A stretch of 64,000 nucleotides of DNA, taken from positions 83,718,218 through 83,782,217 of the forward strand of contig OX419755.1 in NCBI GenBank assembly GCA_948567375.1, written 5' to 3'. A program made the position numbers and the translations under genes. The notes beneath the pieces are model-generated. The model was not told where the DNA came from and did not search any database. It saw only the letters and a program-made list of their open reading frames with translations. Positions 1-11,753 of the stretch are shown here, one piece after another; the stretch's first letter is position 1, and the number at the start of each line of letters is the position of its first letter. Source of the stretch: Lunularia cruciata. Its lineage: Eukaryota; Streptophyta; Marchantiopsida; Lunulariales; Lunulariaceae.

Positions 1-2540
1 CAAGATTGTAAGAAAGTGTATTCCAAGATGTTTGTCATAACAACCTTATGAGACTTGTATTTTCACTTGATTTATTGTCATCAAGAAAAAGAATACATAA
101 TAGCCGTAGTAAAGTCACCTTAGAACAATCAACATGCTATCTCATATATACCTTACTTACTTTCTTCTGAAGTTAATTGCACATCAATTGAAGTTTTTCA
201 CAAATCTGCTCAAACATGCTTCAGGAAGGATTATTAAATACCTCTACAACTATATCTACAAAAGAAAGAATCAAGTTGAGATTGCGAATAGCCTTTAATG
301 GTGTATGTAATGATATTTCTAACTATATTAATATAATTTGAGTATCTTGTCTAAAGTATGCTAAAAGATATTGGGGAGATCTCTGAATTCAATTGGCAAT
401 GGATAAACCTAACCATATAATCTTTCACCTTCATCTACTAAATCTTTAACAAATCTAATTTGCTTACAATACAGATCTGGCTAAGATTCTCAATAATCAA
501 GATTTATAGAGGATGATTCTCACCAAATTCTCACCAAATTTGGATAAATATTACTGCTGGTGTTGATATCAGAAAATAAGCATGTTTTAAATTCCAATAA
601 TATTACATGGGAATACTACAAGAAAATTCCAAGCACCTTAGAAGCAAATCAATGTCATTGGATGCATGTATGTCATCCAATCAAACCAAAGAAACAAGTA
701 TTAGCTTTGGCTATATTTTTTCCAAATTTATCCAAAATCATTTGAGGTGTTATATCCCATAGTGGCTTAATCCACTCAACATTATAATCTCCCAAGGAGG
801 ATAACCACAATTAGAAATATATACCCAAAGCAAGTCTAATGAGAATATCAACTACATTATATGACCAAAGCAAGTCTAATACCAATATCACCTATATTAT
901 GCTAGCTTTTGTGGAAATCCTAATATTTCTAAAACAACAAATCTTCTAACTTCTTTAGATTTTCACTTTGAAGAAATCTCTAAAAATTACATGCATCAGG
1001 CTTTTTGGATAAGCAATATAGATCAATGCAATCTTAGAGGTATACGTTACATGATATAGCTACATAAAAAATCCTTAACCAACTATACATCCTATACCTC
1101 AAATATGATATTGATGAGATGATTTATCTCTCCAAGTTGATACAAGAGAAGTCGGAGGTTAGAAGTTGAAGTTTCATAATCCCAAGTTTATTCTATAATT
1201 CTCTTGAATAACAGAGAAAGAAAAACCCTTCTTTGATGTGGTCAATAAGCATCCAAAAGATTCCCTTTGGTACATTTTTGTGGATGATCTTAGAGGTTCT
1301 AAAAAGACATTCCTCTATAAAGCACCTCTCTCTACATCAAATTATAAGGAAATGTCACTTTAACCTTGGCATCTTCATGCATAGTAGCATGAATCATGTT
1401 TGGAAGACAAACCACACACTCTTCCATTTGCAATTTCACCATGCAAATTATGATATTGGCAGTATTTTGGACGGCCATGCTGCTCATTACATAGGAGGAG
1501 GCGACTATAATACACCACTATGTTATCAATGCCTTCAACAAGATCTTAGGAGCTCAAACCTTCTATTTTGCCAAGTCCTACCAATCATTTCATGTGATAG
1601 TCTTGTGTTGATCATCAACAGTTTGCTCATTAAGAGTTTGCTCTATAGATCCATCCGAGTTTTTCATTCACAAACCACATACACATATAAGAGTAGGAAC
1701 AAGAAGTCAGTGCTTCTAAAGATTTCCTCCTGCACGTTGGAGATGGTGCTAAACCATTGCTAAGTATCTAGATGATTGGACAATAATAAGGATGCTTCCT
1801 TGCGCTCTTTTATTTTTCCTGTCTTCCTTGATATCCAAGGGATGCTTTTAATGTGGATTACAATTTGTTACGGGCAATTCTCACTACAAAAACCAACTAT
1901 ATGGTCACCGTCAATAATACACCAATTTCAAATCTTCCTATGAAATATAGTAACGCACAAGGGATTTGACTCCTTACCAACGTATACAATGAATTTATAT
2001 GAGCCTGAATCTTTAGTTAACTATTACTTCCTGGCTTACCTCCACACAAACTTAGTCTCAAACTTGGTGCTCTCATCACTTATCTACTCAATTACGATAT
2101 TGCAAATGAACTCTACAATGGGACATATTTGATCCATAGGACCTTTGATTGCAATGTCATTCAGGCAAAGATTTCCACAGGACAACGATGTGGAGCCTTT
2201 TATAGTTGCTTAGAATAATTCCTAATCTGTTTTGTATATGTGCTAACCATCAACAAGTCCCTAAGCCAGACAATACCTCTTATCAGTCTTTACTTACCAG
2301 AACCTGTCTTGTCTTTTCACAAGGCCAACTCTATTTCAAAGTGATTTTCACAATATTCTAAGATCTTGGTGAAGGTGAGAAAATCGAGAGAACTTGTATT
2401 TATTCCAAATATTGTTTAAAAGTCGTAACATCAGAAATCAGATTGCTAATATGGGTACATACATTCAAGATATTCATGGCTAGTGAATTTGATACCACCT
2501 TTTCCCTTCCTTCTATCTTTCCTATTGATCCACAAAATCA
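1..2540. other. AT-rich stretch without a supported gene
   Basis: I see no coding region I can defend here. The longest open frame (1233-1763, + strand) has no recognisable motif, no biased composition suggesting coding, and no neighbouring exon-like frames. A short tandem duplication lies at about 824-905. The base composition resembles decayed intergenic plant DNA. Confidence 0.5.
824..905. repeat. Two-copy tandem repeat, period about 40 bp
   Basis: The phrase CAAAGCAAGTCTAAT occurs at about 826 and again 40 bp later. It is followed in both copies by a similar AATATCA-CTA-ATTAT tail. It is a local duplication without other meaning that I can see. Confidence 0.6.
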
Positions 2541-2804
2541 GATTATCAGGGAGAAATTAGGGAATATATGGTAGTTTTCCTTACTTTAACTTGTCTCCGT
2601 GTTAGATGTCCATCGTCTATTGTAGAAACTTCTATCTTGAGTCCGCTGACAAATAACAGGTATGTTACATTCTCTAATCCCTCTTTTATATCCTGAAAAT
2701 CCTTTAAAATAAAATAAGTGATCAAATCCACTAAACTGAATACTAGTGTAGACCGTCTTCGATAGATAATATAGATTTTCTTCCCGTGGAACTGAAGATG
2801 AGAT

Positions 2805-2870
2805 TGTAAGAAACCCTTGTACGGCTTCATGGGTCTTCCCATCCTTCTTTTCATCCTACGCGTGTAGCTT
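2805..2870 (+). repeat. Third, divergent copy of the 8.1/9.2-kb inverted repeat
   Basis: This segment shares the core CTTGTACGGCTT, then ATGGG, TCTTCCCATCCTTC and CCTACGCG with the arms at 8120-8206 and 9203-9296. It lies in the same orientation as the left arm. No inverted partner was found near it, so it may be a relic end of another copy of the same element. Confidence 0.55.
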
Positions 2871-3265
2871 TGTTTACAGTTTGTATGAAATTGGAGATCA
2901 CCGGTATACGCTAAACACTCAACTTTAATATTGTATAGATTGGTTTCAACCTGATACTGCATTCGCGAAACTCTTCTTCACATAGTATACTGGCAGCTTG
3001 AAGCCTAGAAATACCAAGATACCTCGTCTTAGTATGTTATGAGATCGGTGAAGACAATCAGCTCTTCAGTGACCTGAATACGTCATATAACCGAATGGTG
3101 AACGAACTAGGTCAATCTCCGTCACAACCTATGTCATGCATGTGAACGTAATGGGGAACATGCAAGTACGTAGAGCATCTAATCATAGACGGTCGCATCT
3201 AACTTGTTTGGCACATTGTGTCCTCATTCTCCGTTCAAACTTCTCCTACGGTAGGCGGATTTAGG

Positions 3266-3700
3266 TTAGAACCAACATCCTCTTCCCATGGCCTCCCCCA
3301 GAGGCGAACGAATCAGTGGTGCCCCATCATAATCACGCACATCCATCCCGGATCTCTTTCCGTCACGTGACTCCATCCATTCTCTTTGACTCCTGTCCCG
3401 AAGACTGGTGTTCTGCGGATCCATCTGAATGTCATATAAAATGTCTCCATTCCCCTCAGCACACGACGGCGCTCCGTAAACGTTACCCGGTTCACGACGA
3501 TCCTTGGGAGGTGACAACAACGGAATAACAGGTAGGGAGTTGTCTAGAAACGAGTTGGGGGAGAACTGGGGGAGGTTGACGCGGCGGTAAGTGAGGGTGA
3601 GAGGGCTGTTAAGAAGCGTGACACCGTGTGTCTTGGACCTGCGCCGCGTGGGAGATGTTGAGGGTAGCTGTGGCCTATAGTCTGCCATCCGACACGACAC
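3266..3700 (-). CDS. Unrecognised 144-codon ORF, possible first exon
   Basis: I do not recognise this protein. It is the longest minus-strand frame in the CpG-richer low-copy island, and its composition looks protein-like rather than repeat-like. The first 75 residues are rich in Pro, Ser, Leu and Arg (motifs such as SPTRRR and LLSPPKDRR), followed by an Asp/Glu/Arg-rich hydrophilic part. No signal peptide or membrane helix is visible. Two in-frame Met codons (residues 1 and 6) could start it. The frame closes at a TAA at 3263-3265. I see no convincing splice donor just before that, so it may be a complete short gene, a first exon, or a chance ORF. It diverges from the metallothionein-like gene starting about 680 bp away, so the two could share a promoter region. 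That is inference. Confidence 0.3.
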   Translation of the reverse strand: MSCRMADYRPQLPSTSPTRRRSKTHGVTLLNSPLTLTYRRVNLPQFSPNSFLDNSLPVIPLLSPPKDRREPGNVYGAPSCAEGNGDILYDIQMDPQNTSLRDRSQREWMESRDGKRSGMDVRDYDGAPLIRSPLGEAMGRGCWF

Positions 3701-4383
3701 AACCGCGACGGGTGAAAGTTTGACGTTCGACTGTCTCCTGGAAAAAGGGCGACAATGGAGGAGAATAAGAAGGAAGGCTGCCCGAAGACATAAACAGCAG
3801 TAACACTACAGCAATCAAAGGAAGGAAGAAGAACACTTGTTCTGCATCAACAGCACCATCCCATTATCAACTTCAGCTAGTGCAGGGCCGTTCACGCATT
3901 CATCTGTCGTTTGAGTCGGTACTGCTGAGCTGAATCGAAAGTAAGATTGAGGTGTCTACCGGTCTGAGGAGGCTCGAGAGTGGGAGAGAAAGCCGTCCTG
4001 AGATCCAGCCCACAGTTGAGATTCTCTGGGATTAATTGGACCACCATAGAGAGGAAAGTTACAAAGGCGTGAAACATTCTGCCGCAAGTTTTGGTGAAGA
4101 TTCGAGCTGTCAACACTTCCTCCGAAGTTCATCAAGTCGACTACTTGAATTAATAGCAGTAGTAATAGTAGCAGCAGCGCTCGCGCATCTAGTGAGGCGC
4201 ACTTGGGATTTCAGCGGTGGTGGTCCAGAGCCCCGACTGCTTCTGTCTTTCTTGAGCGTCTTGTTGAGTCCCTTCGATCTGTTTGTTATTGGAGAAGGCC
4301 TAACCCGTACAGGGGAGATTATAGAGAAAGTCGTGTGACCCTTCCCCAGTGCTACTAAGCTTCCTCAAGCGCACTTAGCGAAG

Positions 4384-4721
4384 ATGTCTTGCGGCAATGG
4401 ATGCGGGTGCTGCCCAAAGTGCGGTTGCCACAGGCAGTGCACGTGAGTTCCCCTCCTCCATGGCTTCCACCATCTGCGTATGCGATTAGTATGTATTTAT
4501 TCCGCAGAGATCAAGAGCGTGTGTTGAAGTGGTATGGTAGCTGATCGTTCTCAACTGCCTCAGCTTTCAACTACCTTGCGGAGGTAATGCTATACCATAA
4601 GCTGATACTTCTCAATCTTGTCTCTAACACTTGAAGGCTATTTCTCTGTGACTGCAGTTGCAATAGAAAGTATGCCACCGTCAGTGGACCCTCTACGGTC
4701 TTCGGCTGTGAATCCAGGTAA
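4384..4721 (+). CDS. Metallothionein-like small Cys-rich protein, two exons
   Basis: Exon 1 (4384-4442) encodes a Cys-dense N-terminus beginning MSCGNGCGCCPKCGC. It ends at a good donor (AC|GTGAGT, phase 2). Exon 2 starts at 4658 after a pyrimidine-containing acceptor (CTGCAG|T) and adds a C-x-C-spaced cysteine, then TVSGPSTVFGCES. Reading on gives Arg and a TAA stop at 4719-4721, a 40-residue protein with nine cysteines at 3, 7, 9, 10, 13, 15, 19, 21 and 37, in CxCC and CxC clusters. Clustered CxC/CxCC cysteines are the signature of metallothioneins, cytosolic metal-binding proteins that buffer zinc, copper and cadmium. Plant members usually have a second Cys cluster after a spacer. None is evident within 800 bp downstream, so the gene may be an atypical short form. 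The stop lies inside a perfect donor (CCAG|GTAAGC at 4717/4718), so a third exon remains possible. The ATG has a reasonable context (GCGAAGATGT). Confidence 0.6.
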
Positions 4722-7700
4722 GCAAAATACACATACCGTCATCCTGCTGAGCGATGTGTACATGTTGGTCAGTTAAACAACATGTAGACGCTCGAAATCT
4801 TTGAAGGGTACTGAAGTTGTGAACTAGATTTTGAAATTTTCCCGTCTTATTCAATGTTCCATCGCAATAGTGCGTGGCTGCTTCTCACTGGTGTAATTGG
4901 TTGTGCAGCCTGTTGGTTCGGTTCTTTGAACAATTGGATCGATTCTTCTCGTGAAGACGCTTTCAATTGCTCCAGACTACAAATGAACAGCCGGGTACAT
5001 TCCAATCCATTCTCAACGGAATGAACTCTCTTCTTTTTACCCGTCCTGATTCTAATAAATTGTAGGTCAACTCATGAGGTGGGTCAAAGTTTAAGCTCGT
5101 TACTAACTCGCTCTCCAACTGTCTGCAGTTTACTACCAGGTCCCGAATAGGATGAGCAAAAATGCAGCGATTGTCACCCGTTATTTATAAATGATGAGCT
5201 AAAAGTGGTGGAAGTTGTCTCGCCGCGCCGGGCTTGGTTACAGTTGGACAGCAGTTAGCCCAACACGGGGTCATAAGCCTAACTTGAGAGAAATAAGCAG
5301 CTCAAGCTGAGATTCAGCCGCCTATGTGCGAAGTACAGTATATACATAGAACGCTAGCTAGTGAGAAAGGGAGCCTGCATATGTTAAGAAGCAGGTTTTC
5401 CACGGGGTCGGACGGAACAGGCGGCAGAGTAGTACTTAAAGGTGATCAGATGACCTATAGGTTAATTTTGGGTTTTTGTAAATCTGTGGGTGTGGGAATT
5501 CGCGGAAGCTACGAAGCAACTCCTCAGACAGTGCGCTCTAGACCAGGAAAATCATATCGAGAATCTGAGATGTATTCTCGGGTCGGGAGCTAACTGGCTG
5601 CCCCCCTTATTATTTAATAACAACCTTCTGCTTCTCCGTATAATTCGAGGATTGTAGTTCTGCGCTCTGTCAGCTTCAGATGTTTCCTCAGTAAGCTTTT
5701 ATGTGATCGGCTCTCACACAAACTTTCTCCCACTTACGATAAAGATATAGACCATAAGCTGGCTAAATGAAATTCACGGGGCCGGCTCGGTTTTTAGAAC
5801 TTGTAACTCCGTTCCATTACAGCGCTGTACGACGTTCGTAATTGAGGTTTTAAATGGGTTTATGTGAGTAGAACTTACCTTCAAGTGCAGATTCACTCTT
5901 GTGACTATGAGACCTATCGTAGAGATTATTACTTGAAATCATGTGTTGTTCGTCTGTTGAACAATTATTGTGGATAGCGATGATCTCAACCTCCACACAG
6001 AGTTCTAGCGATTCTAGATTATCTAGTGAAGAACACACTAAGAACACCTGCTTCTATGGACGGCCTTCAAATGTTTGAATTCACACCTAAGTCAAGGAAG
6101 GAGTCCCTTCTCTTCTTCTTGCTTGAATTTGAACATAGCACTAATTGCTATAGTAAAAAATCTTGCTTTCTCCTCGGCTTTTGGGTCTGCTATGTCGTGT
6201 GCAATCACGCCAAGGCGAGCAGCAACTTGTAGTTTGTTCGTTAGACTTCTATAGGTATCGATGAGGCGTAACTGAAGCCAAATTCTCGGTGATCTATATA
6301 TGTGCTAGTACTTGGATGGGCTGCACTGAAATCGAGCTTGTACATTCGGGAAACCTGTTACACCGATGGTCTATTGGCGGCAGCCTACGTTGTTTCCTCT
6401 TTGTCTCTTGACTGACAAGTTTTTACATAGATGAAGATGTCTCGATCCAGTATACGTACGAAGGCAATCTGGGTTGACCCATACCGTGTCACCTATGATG
6501 TGTTGGAGTTCGCCTGGGACTTGGCAGTCATGATCATGGGGTTATACTCGCCGTCCGTGTGCTGCAGAACTGTACTTCCAAATAACATACGTATTTCGCC
6601 TCAGTTATTGTGTCTCATTCTGTCTCCATGCTGTATCCAATGTGCACAAGGACATGTATTTTTAATCTTTAATTTCTACTCCAGAACTGTTTGCAGACAA
6701 ACCTAAAATCTATTAGTTCGTGATAATCAATCAGTTGAAAATTGGAATTCCTTATCTACGTACGTACAAGGTTATATAGCCTGTATAAATAGACACCGGA
6801 ACAAAGAAATTAACAATCGTGACAGAAGTATGTCATTGGGATATCTGTGAATTCAATTATGGTCACCAAGATGTACAGCAAGATTGAAATGCATACAGTA
6901 GTCGGTGAAACCTGGTTCCTTAAACATAAATATGTAGCCTGATTAGCAACGGACTCGCCACTTACCACTTCAAAGGGATCCGGGGACTCCATGGCGCCTT
7001 AAAATCATTTCTGATCTATTGCTGACTTGTGTGAGCTCATTGTCATCATTATCAGTGGAATCCAGGTTACACACTGCTACCAGTGGCACGAAATGCGTAC
7101 AGAAGCAGCGGAATCTTAGGTCATGACAAAATAAACTGCAGCATAGTGATAGATAAAACTACCTGGACCTCAGAGTCATTGTCCAGACTGGAACTTAAGA
7201 CTTAGCCTGCTAGCCTAGACGGAGTAGGGAGTCCAAGTAGTCTTTGATCTCCAATGAAAGACTGCATATATATCGAGCTCAATCAAGACTTAGTGATCTT
7301 TTCATATCATGCACTTGCAGATCGAGGTAAAATCTATTAGTTCGTGCTAATTCTGATATTAAGTTCAAATAAGACTTCTGTTTACACTAGGGGGCTGCGT
7401 TCTAAGTATCTGGCCAGAATGGAACAACAGTGGAGAATTAAGCGTAGGGACAACTGAAGTGCAGTCCGGAAGGGAGCACACAAACTTGGAGGAGACCTAT
7501 GAAGGCAAGGAATTAGCGTGGCTGGCCATGTTCTGGAAGCTAAACAACCTAGGGTGAAGATGAAATCGCTAACGATCCAACGAATAAGCGCTGCCTTAAG
7601 TTCCTAGGTGAGCAGCGAATGATCTCTTTTTCTCTGTGATAAATGAGGATGTAACTGGACAAGTAGGTGAGGTGGGTCCTAGACAATAGAGGGGGCCGCC

Positions 7701-8119
7701 TGAACGCGTAGATCTGGATTTGCTAGATTTGAAATTCGACATACAACCTGTCATCCTCGTATTCTCACATGGGTGAGAAGCTAGCTAGGCCATAACTTTT
7801 CAAGAGACGAGCTCTATGCTGTAATTTGTATCTAATTAAGTTCCCTCCCTATCTTGTAATTTGCTTGTGTCCTAATATATGATCGCAGCCTGAAGTATTC
7901 ATTCTGAAAGGCCAAGTCGCGTTGGTATACCGTGTATGGTTTGCATTCAGACGGGAGCTTGTTGATCCTGCACCTGTTGAGCACAGTTGATCCTACCGGT
8001 TCTTGTCCATGAGCATCAGGACGGTCCTGCGGTGACCGATAGACCACAGCAGCTAATGACCGGCGAGGAAACAGCGAAATTTTCTTCGCTTTCTTGCATT
8101 TCTCGGATAGACTCTATTG
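4722..8119. other. Low-copy intergenic sequence, no supported gene
   Basis: Scattered short ORFs (for example 5324-5593 and 6431-6706) show no motif or exon structure that I can support. The phrase AAATCTATTAGTTCGTG occurs twice (about 6706 and 7330). Composition is closer to 50% GC than the transposon-rich part and CpG is present, suggesting a less methylated or less repeat-eroded region. Confidence 0.4.
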
Positions 8120-8206
8120 GGGGTTAGCCCCATTTTACCTTTTTGTCCCTCCCTTGTAGATGGGGTCTTCCCATCCTTCGTTTTTTCTACGCGGTCGCCT
8201 TCTTCC
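8120..8206 (+). repeat. Left arm of the inverted-repeat element
   Basis: This arm matches the reverse complement of 9203-9296 at roughly 85-90% by eye. Within it, TCTTCCCATCCTTC and CTACGCGGTCGCC are identical between the arms. Confidence 0.7.
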
Positions 8207-9202
8207 ATTCTCGGTGGTAAAGTAACTCTGTCACTACTGTGGCATACGGGGCCAAAGACTGCAGATCTGCTATGTGGATATACCGACCAGTCAAACTGAC
8301 GGTAGTAATGTCGACATTCTGCACTAACGGTGACTCAGTTTCTCAAGATTCGAAAAGAGTTTCGGTCCAAAACTCAGGAGAAAAGGGAGCTTTCCACAAC
8401 GATTGGCTAGCTACAGCAGAGCACGACACCCACCTTGCCAAAAATTCCCCAGCTGACAATTCTCTCACCCAATCGGTTCTGCATACCCCGGATCTTTTGG
8501 TGAAGGAAGGCAGGCGCAGATGGAACATCCATCCATTTTAGATTGTAGTGAATACAGTAGCGATGTATATAACATATAGATGGCTATGGCCTCACAACGA
8601 TTGTGGCTGATGGTTTGCTCACTACTGTAGTGCTACATCGAGTTTGGAGTTAGCTGCTGAATCTGCACGATGTGTACTGTACTAGCTAGCACCGGATCGA
8701 TGCAGTACGTACGACTCTTTCTAGTTGCTAGGGAGGTCCAGACATCAGCGAGCGAGTCTTTAATTTGTCCTGTGCATGGGGACTTCTGTCTCTTTGCTAT
8801 TTTCCTTCAATTCACTATCATCCGACGAAGGTATAGATAAGCTGTGATGAGGAATCAGTCTGCAGCCTTCGATTCTTCTAAGGCTACAGAAGGAAAGAAG
8901 AGCGGTCCTTGACCCAGTACAGTAAGACACAAGAGTCAATCAACTTACCATAGCCTCGGAGGACGTGCATGCGGTAGATTTGTGTTTCGTGGGTTCCTTG
9001 TATTCACACATTCCACTCGTGCGGAAATAATCCAGCAAGGCATCAAATCCCAGGTGAGTGGGCCCTTCATGTCTCTCCCTGAGACGACAAATAATCAAAA
9101 GCTAAATTTGCGCCGCTCATCTGTAGGTATGTTCTGCCCTCAGAAAATCCAGCATTGCAACAGCTTCAGGTGCTGAGAGAATAGACTTACCAGTACCGAA
9201 GA

Positions 9203-9296
9203 AAAAAGGCGACCGCGTAGGAAAAATGAAGGATGGGAAGACCCCATCAAGCCGTACAAGGGAGAGACAAAAAAGGGTAACATGGGGCTAAGCCCC
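9203..9296 (-). repeat. Right arm of the inverted-repeat element
   Basis: Reverse complement of the left arm, with an extra GGCT near CTTGTACGGCTT that the copy at 2805-2870 also has. This suggests the longer version is ancestral. Confidence 0.7.
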
Positions 9297-9984
9297 ATGG
9301 GTTACCAGTACCCCAACATTGGCATTTTGACTCACAGTACCCCAAGGTGGCACAAAGACTTAGCAACGATAAACGCAGTTATCGATATGTGCTGGTATGG
9401 ATTATGGATTATAACACGCAGATCGAGGTCAAATTTGTGGAGGTCACCCGTGGAACTCACCCGCCCCATCCGTGGAGAATTTTGGGGCGAAAGTTTCACG
9501 CGAGCTCCACCGATGAGCTCAAGTTGGGAGCGAGCTCCCGGATGAACTTCTCAAGTACGACCCCAAGATGAGGTCCCCGGAAATTTGGGCGAGCTGCAAA
9601 AATTTAGTTGAATGTTTGAGACATTTGGGGATGATCCGCTCGGATCAGCTCCGGTCCGATCATCCCCAAATTGCTCGGAACACGAGTGCGAATGCAATTT
9701 GACATAGACGTTCTTGATCACCAATGTGGAAATCTCCATTCCGTCTCCCCTGCAAGCTTTGGAATAGCTATTACAATCTTCTAAACTCCTAGTTGTGGTG
9801 CTTGAGAACCTCTGCGTGCACTTTACGTTGCTGAACTGTCATAGAGAAAGTTGGACATCGGAAACGAAGGATGCATTCATTCTCGTGACCATAAGAGAAG
9901 GGCGTATTCTCGTTACTTCAGCTTTCAAGCAGTCCCATTGGAGACCACACATGCTGCACATTGAACTTTTATCCATCATCAGAT

Positions 9985-10058
9985 AACCACGAACGCTGTA
10001 ATGCATATTTCGGCAACACTAAACCACGAACGCTGTAATGCATATTTCGGCAACACTA
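9985..10058. repeat. Perfect two-copy tandem duplication, 37-bp period
   Basis: A unit beginning AACCACGAACGCTGTAATGC and ending GGCAACACT occurs twice back to back without a visible mismatch. It must be a recent slippage or unequal-exchange duplication. Confidence 0.85.
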
Positions 10059-10169
10059 ATAGGCTTAATAGCTGTGCAATCTAACCCATTCTAGATTCTG
10101 GAATTCTCAAAGACAGATTTCTAAGTTGTTCTGACTTGTAGTCTATCCTATCACAAGACTCGATGCTTC

Positions 10170-10215
10170 ACTTATTCTTCACCGCGGTCGCCTTCTCCTC
10201 TACTTATTCTTCACA
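10170..10215. repeat. Short direct repeat flanking an inverted-repeat core fragment
   Basis: ACTTATTCTTCAC occurs twice, about 30 bp apart. Between the copies lies CGCGGTCGCCTTC, which is also in the inverted arms of the 8120-9296 element. It could be a footprint of that element family; this is weak. Confidence 0.35.
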
Positions 10216-10609
10216 TGGGATCAGAAAACGTAGTCTCCACCCTCCTGCATGTAACTGACTTCGAATCCCGAGCATACTGGGACTGGGAACGACATCTGTG
10301 CACAACAAGAGAGCCAGCAATTACTTCCTGGAGTCTAGTCCATAAAATTATATTTTAGAACTTCTGAGGTTTGACTACCAGGAATCCAAATCTGCATGCA
10401 TTCCCCCATAGATGAGAGGTTCCTATGCAGTGGGAATCATGTGCACAGAAAACAATTTATTATTATCCATCCAGTTTGAAACTTAGTAACGAACAATGAT
10501 TTATTTATTGTCCGTAGATAGATCATCGAATCTCAGTGTTAATGTTCAAGATCTTGGCGTATGACTGATCTCATACACGTACAAATTATATCCCAAGTAT
10601 ACACACAAA

Positions 10610-10612
<3 letters not shown>

Positions 10613-10654
<42 letters not shown>
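10613..10654. repeat. (TA)21 microsatellite
   Basis: Uninterrupted TA dinucleotide run of about 42 bp. Confidence 0.95.
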
Positions 10655-10658
<4 letters not shown>

Positions 10659-11484
10659 ACTAGTTCCAGTTAACTGGATCATTACCAAAAACATAAAAAA
10701 GTAAAGCACTATCAATATAGTCATATATCGATGATTGATTTCGGTTATGATTAAGATAATAGATATCAATTATCGTTTGGTATTTCTCTACATCTTTATT
10801 CTAATCTAAATAATCCTCAATGGGTTACAGCGTGTCTGTAGATAATAAACGTAAACAACATCCGAAGAACGACCAAATTAAGAGAGATTACGACTTCTTT
10901 TATATTTCTTATAGAAAATTATTTCTTATAATAAGATTCATCGATCAAATCATAGAGAGAAACTCTTGCATAAATAATTGACACACTAGCAGTCAAAGAT
11001 AAAGACAAAAAGAAATAATTCTGTATTGACTTACATGATACCTTCAAGGATACTTTGCGTCTTACGCAAATTTTTTTAATGTTGGATGCAAAATCAATAT
11101 ATTTAATTTCTTTAATATTTATCATTGAAAATATTCTTCTTCCTTTTTTAGATATAAATCTAAAATTATCTTTGTATGAATAAAAATAAAGTGTTTTTAT
11201 AATCTCAATATTTCTTCATTACATGCAAAATAAATGCTGTTAATATAGAGTGCAAAAAGACAGGAAGAACAAAGACGCATAATCAATTACGCATATTATT
11301 TGAAAACAAGAATATGCAGGATATACACACTGATGTGTCTAATACCTCCTTGTCATTTTATCTCGCAAAGGGAACCAGTCCTCTACTTCCTAGTAAGGAA
11401 CATACTTCCTCCTCCCTATATGGCGCCAATGCAAAGCGAGTGACTCAGGTGAGTGACAATGAGGGGTCTTTCATGAACTCTCTC
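10655..11484. other. AT-rich spacer, nothing recognised
   Basis: Strongly AT-rich sequence with many short poly-T and poly-A runs. No coding frame, transposon domain or RNA gene is recognisable. Confidence 0.5.
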
Positions 11485-11753
11485 CGTACTTGTCTCATGG
11501 TCCCGAGTGCTTACAAACTCAATGCATCAAGAAACCTAAAAGACAATATAAAAATTATAAAAAAGAGAGAATTCAAAACAAGTGCTGAAAAGTTAATGGA
11601 TACAGGAGAAATGGATATTCGTACTTGTCTCATGGTCCCGAGTGCTTACAAACTCAATGCATAAAGAAACCTAAAAGACAATATAAAAGTAAAAAAATAA
11701 GAAGTTCAAATCAAGTGCTGAAAAGTTAATCGATATAGGAGAAATGGATATGC
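11485..11753. repeat. Two-copy tandem repeat, 135-bp period
   Basis: CGTACTTGTCTCATGGTCCC begins both copies (11485 and 11620). Each copy continues through AAACTCAATGCAT, AAGAAACCTAAAAGACAATA, and AAGTGCTGAAAAGTTAAT to GGAGAAATGGATAT. A handful of substitutions and a short A-rich indel separate them. The 116-codon open frame over it is a by-product of the repeat. Confidence 0.85.

Larger units (their letters stand above)
8120..9296. mobile_element. Candidate non-autonomous element with ~90-bp inverted ends
   Basis: Two arms in inverted orientation bound this 1.18-kb segment. Both outer ends read GGGG(C)TTAGCCCCAT. They continue inward through a T-rich stretch, CTCCCTTGTA, GATGGGGTCTTCCCATCCTTC and CTACGCGGTCGCC, with only a few differences and a 4-6 bp indel. 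The outermost motif is itself palindromic. The interior has no transposase-like frame, so it would be a non-autonomous (MITE- or foldback-like) element. I could not find a target-site duplication, which leaves open that these are two separately inserted inverted copies of a shorter repeat. Confidence 0.5.

Noticed and set aside
1233-1763. 176-codon + strand ORF
   Set aside because: Longest frame in the left end, but with no motif, no exon partner and AT-rich decayed surroundings. I could not separate it from chance.
2546-2962. 138-codon minus-strand ORF
   Set aside because: It overlaps the dispersed repeat arm at 2805-2870 and its product looks like translated non-coding sequence.
4036-4338. 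100-codon + ORF just before the metallothionein-like gene
   Set aside because: Has a hydrophobic stretch that could be read as a membrane helix, but no family likeness; it more likely lies in the promoter or leader.
6431-6706. 91-codon + ORF
   Set aside because: No motif and no splice context; isolated in the intergenic region.
8239-8541. 100-codon ORF within the inverted-repeat element
   Set aside because: No transposase-like residues; a 61-codon frame overlaps on the other strand, so chance openness is likely.
10255-10300. tRNA T-loop-like word TTCGAATCCCG
   Set aside because: No matching acceptor stem, D-arm or anticodon arm could be built around it.
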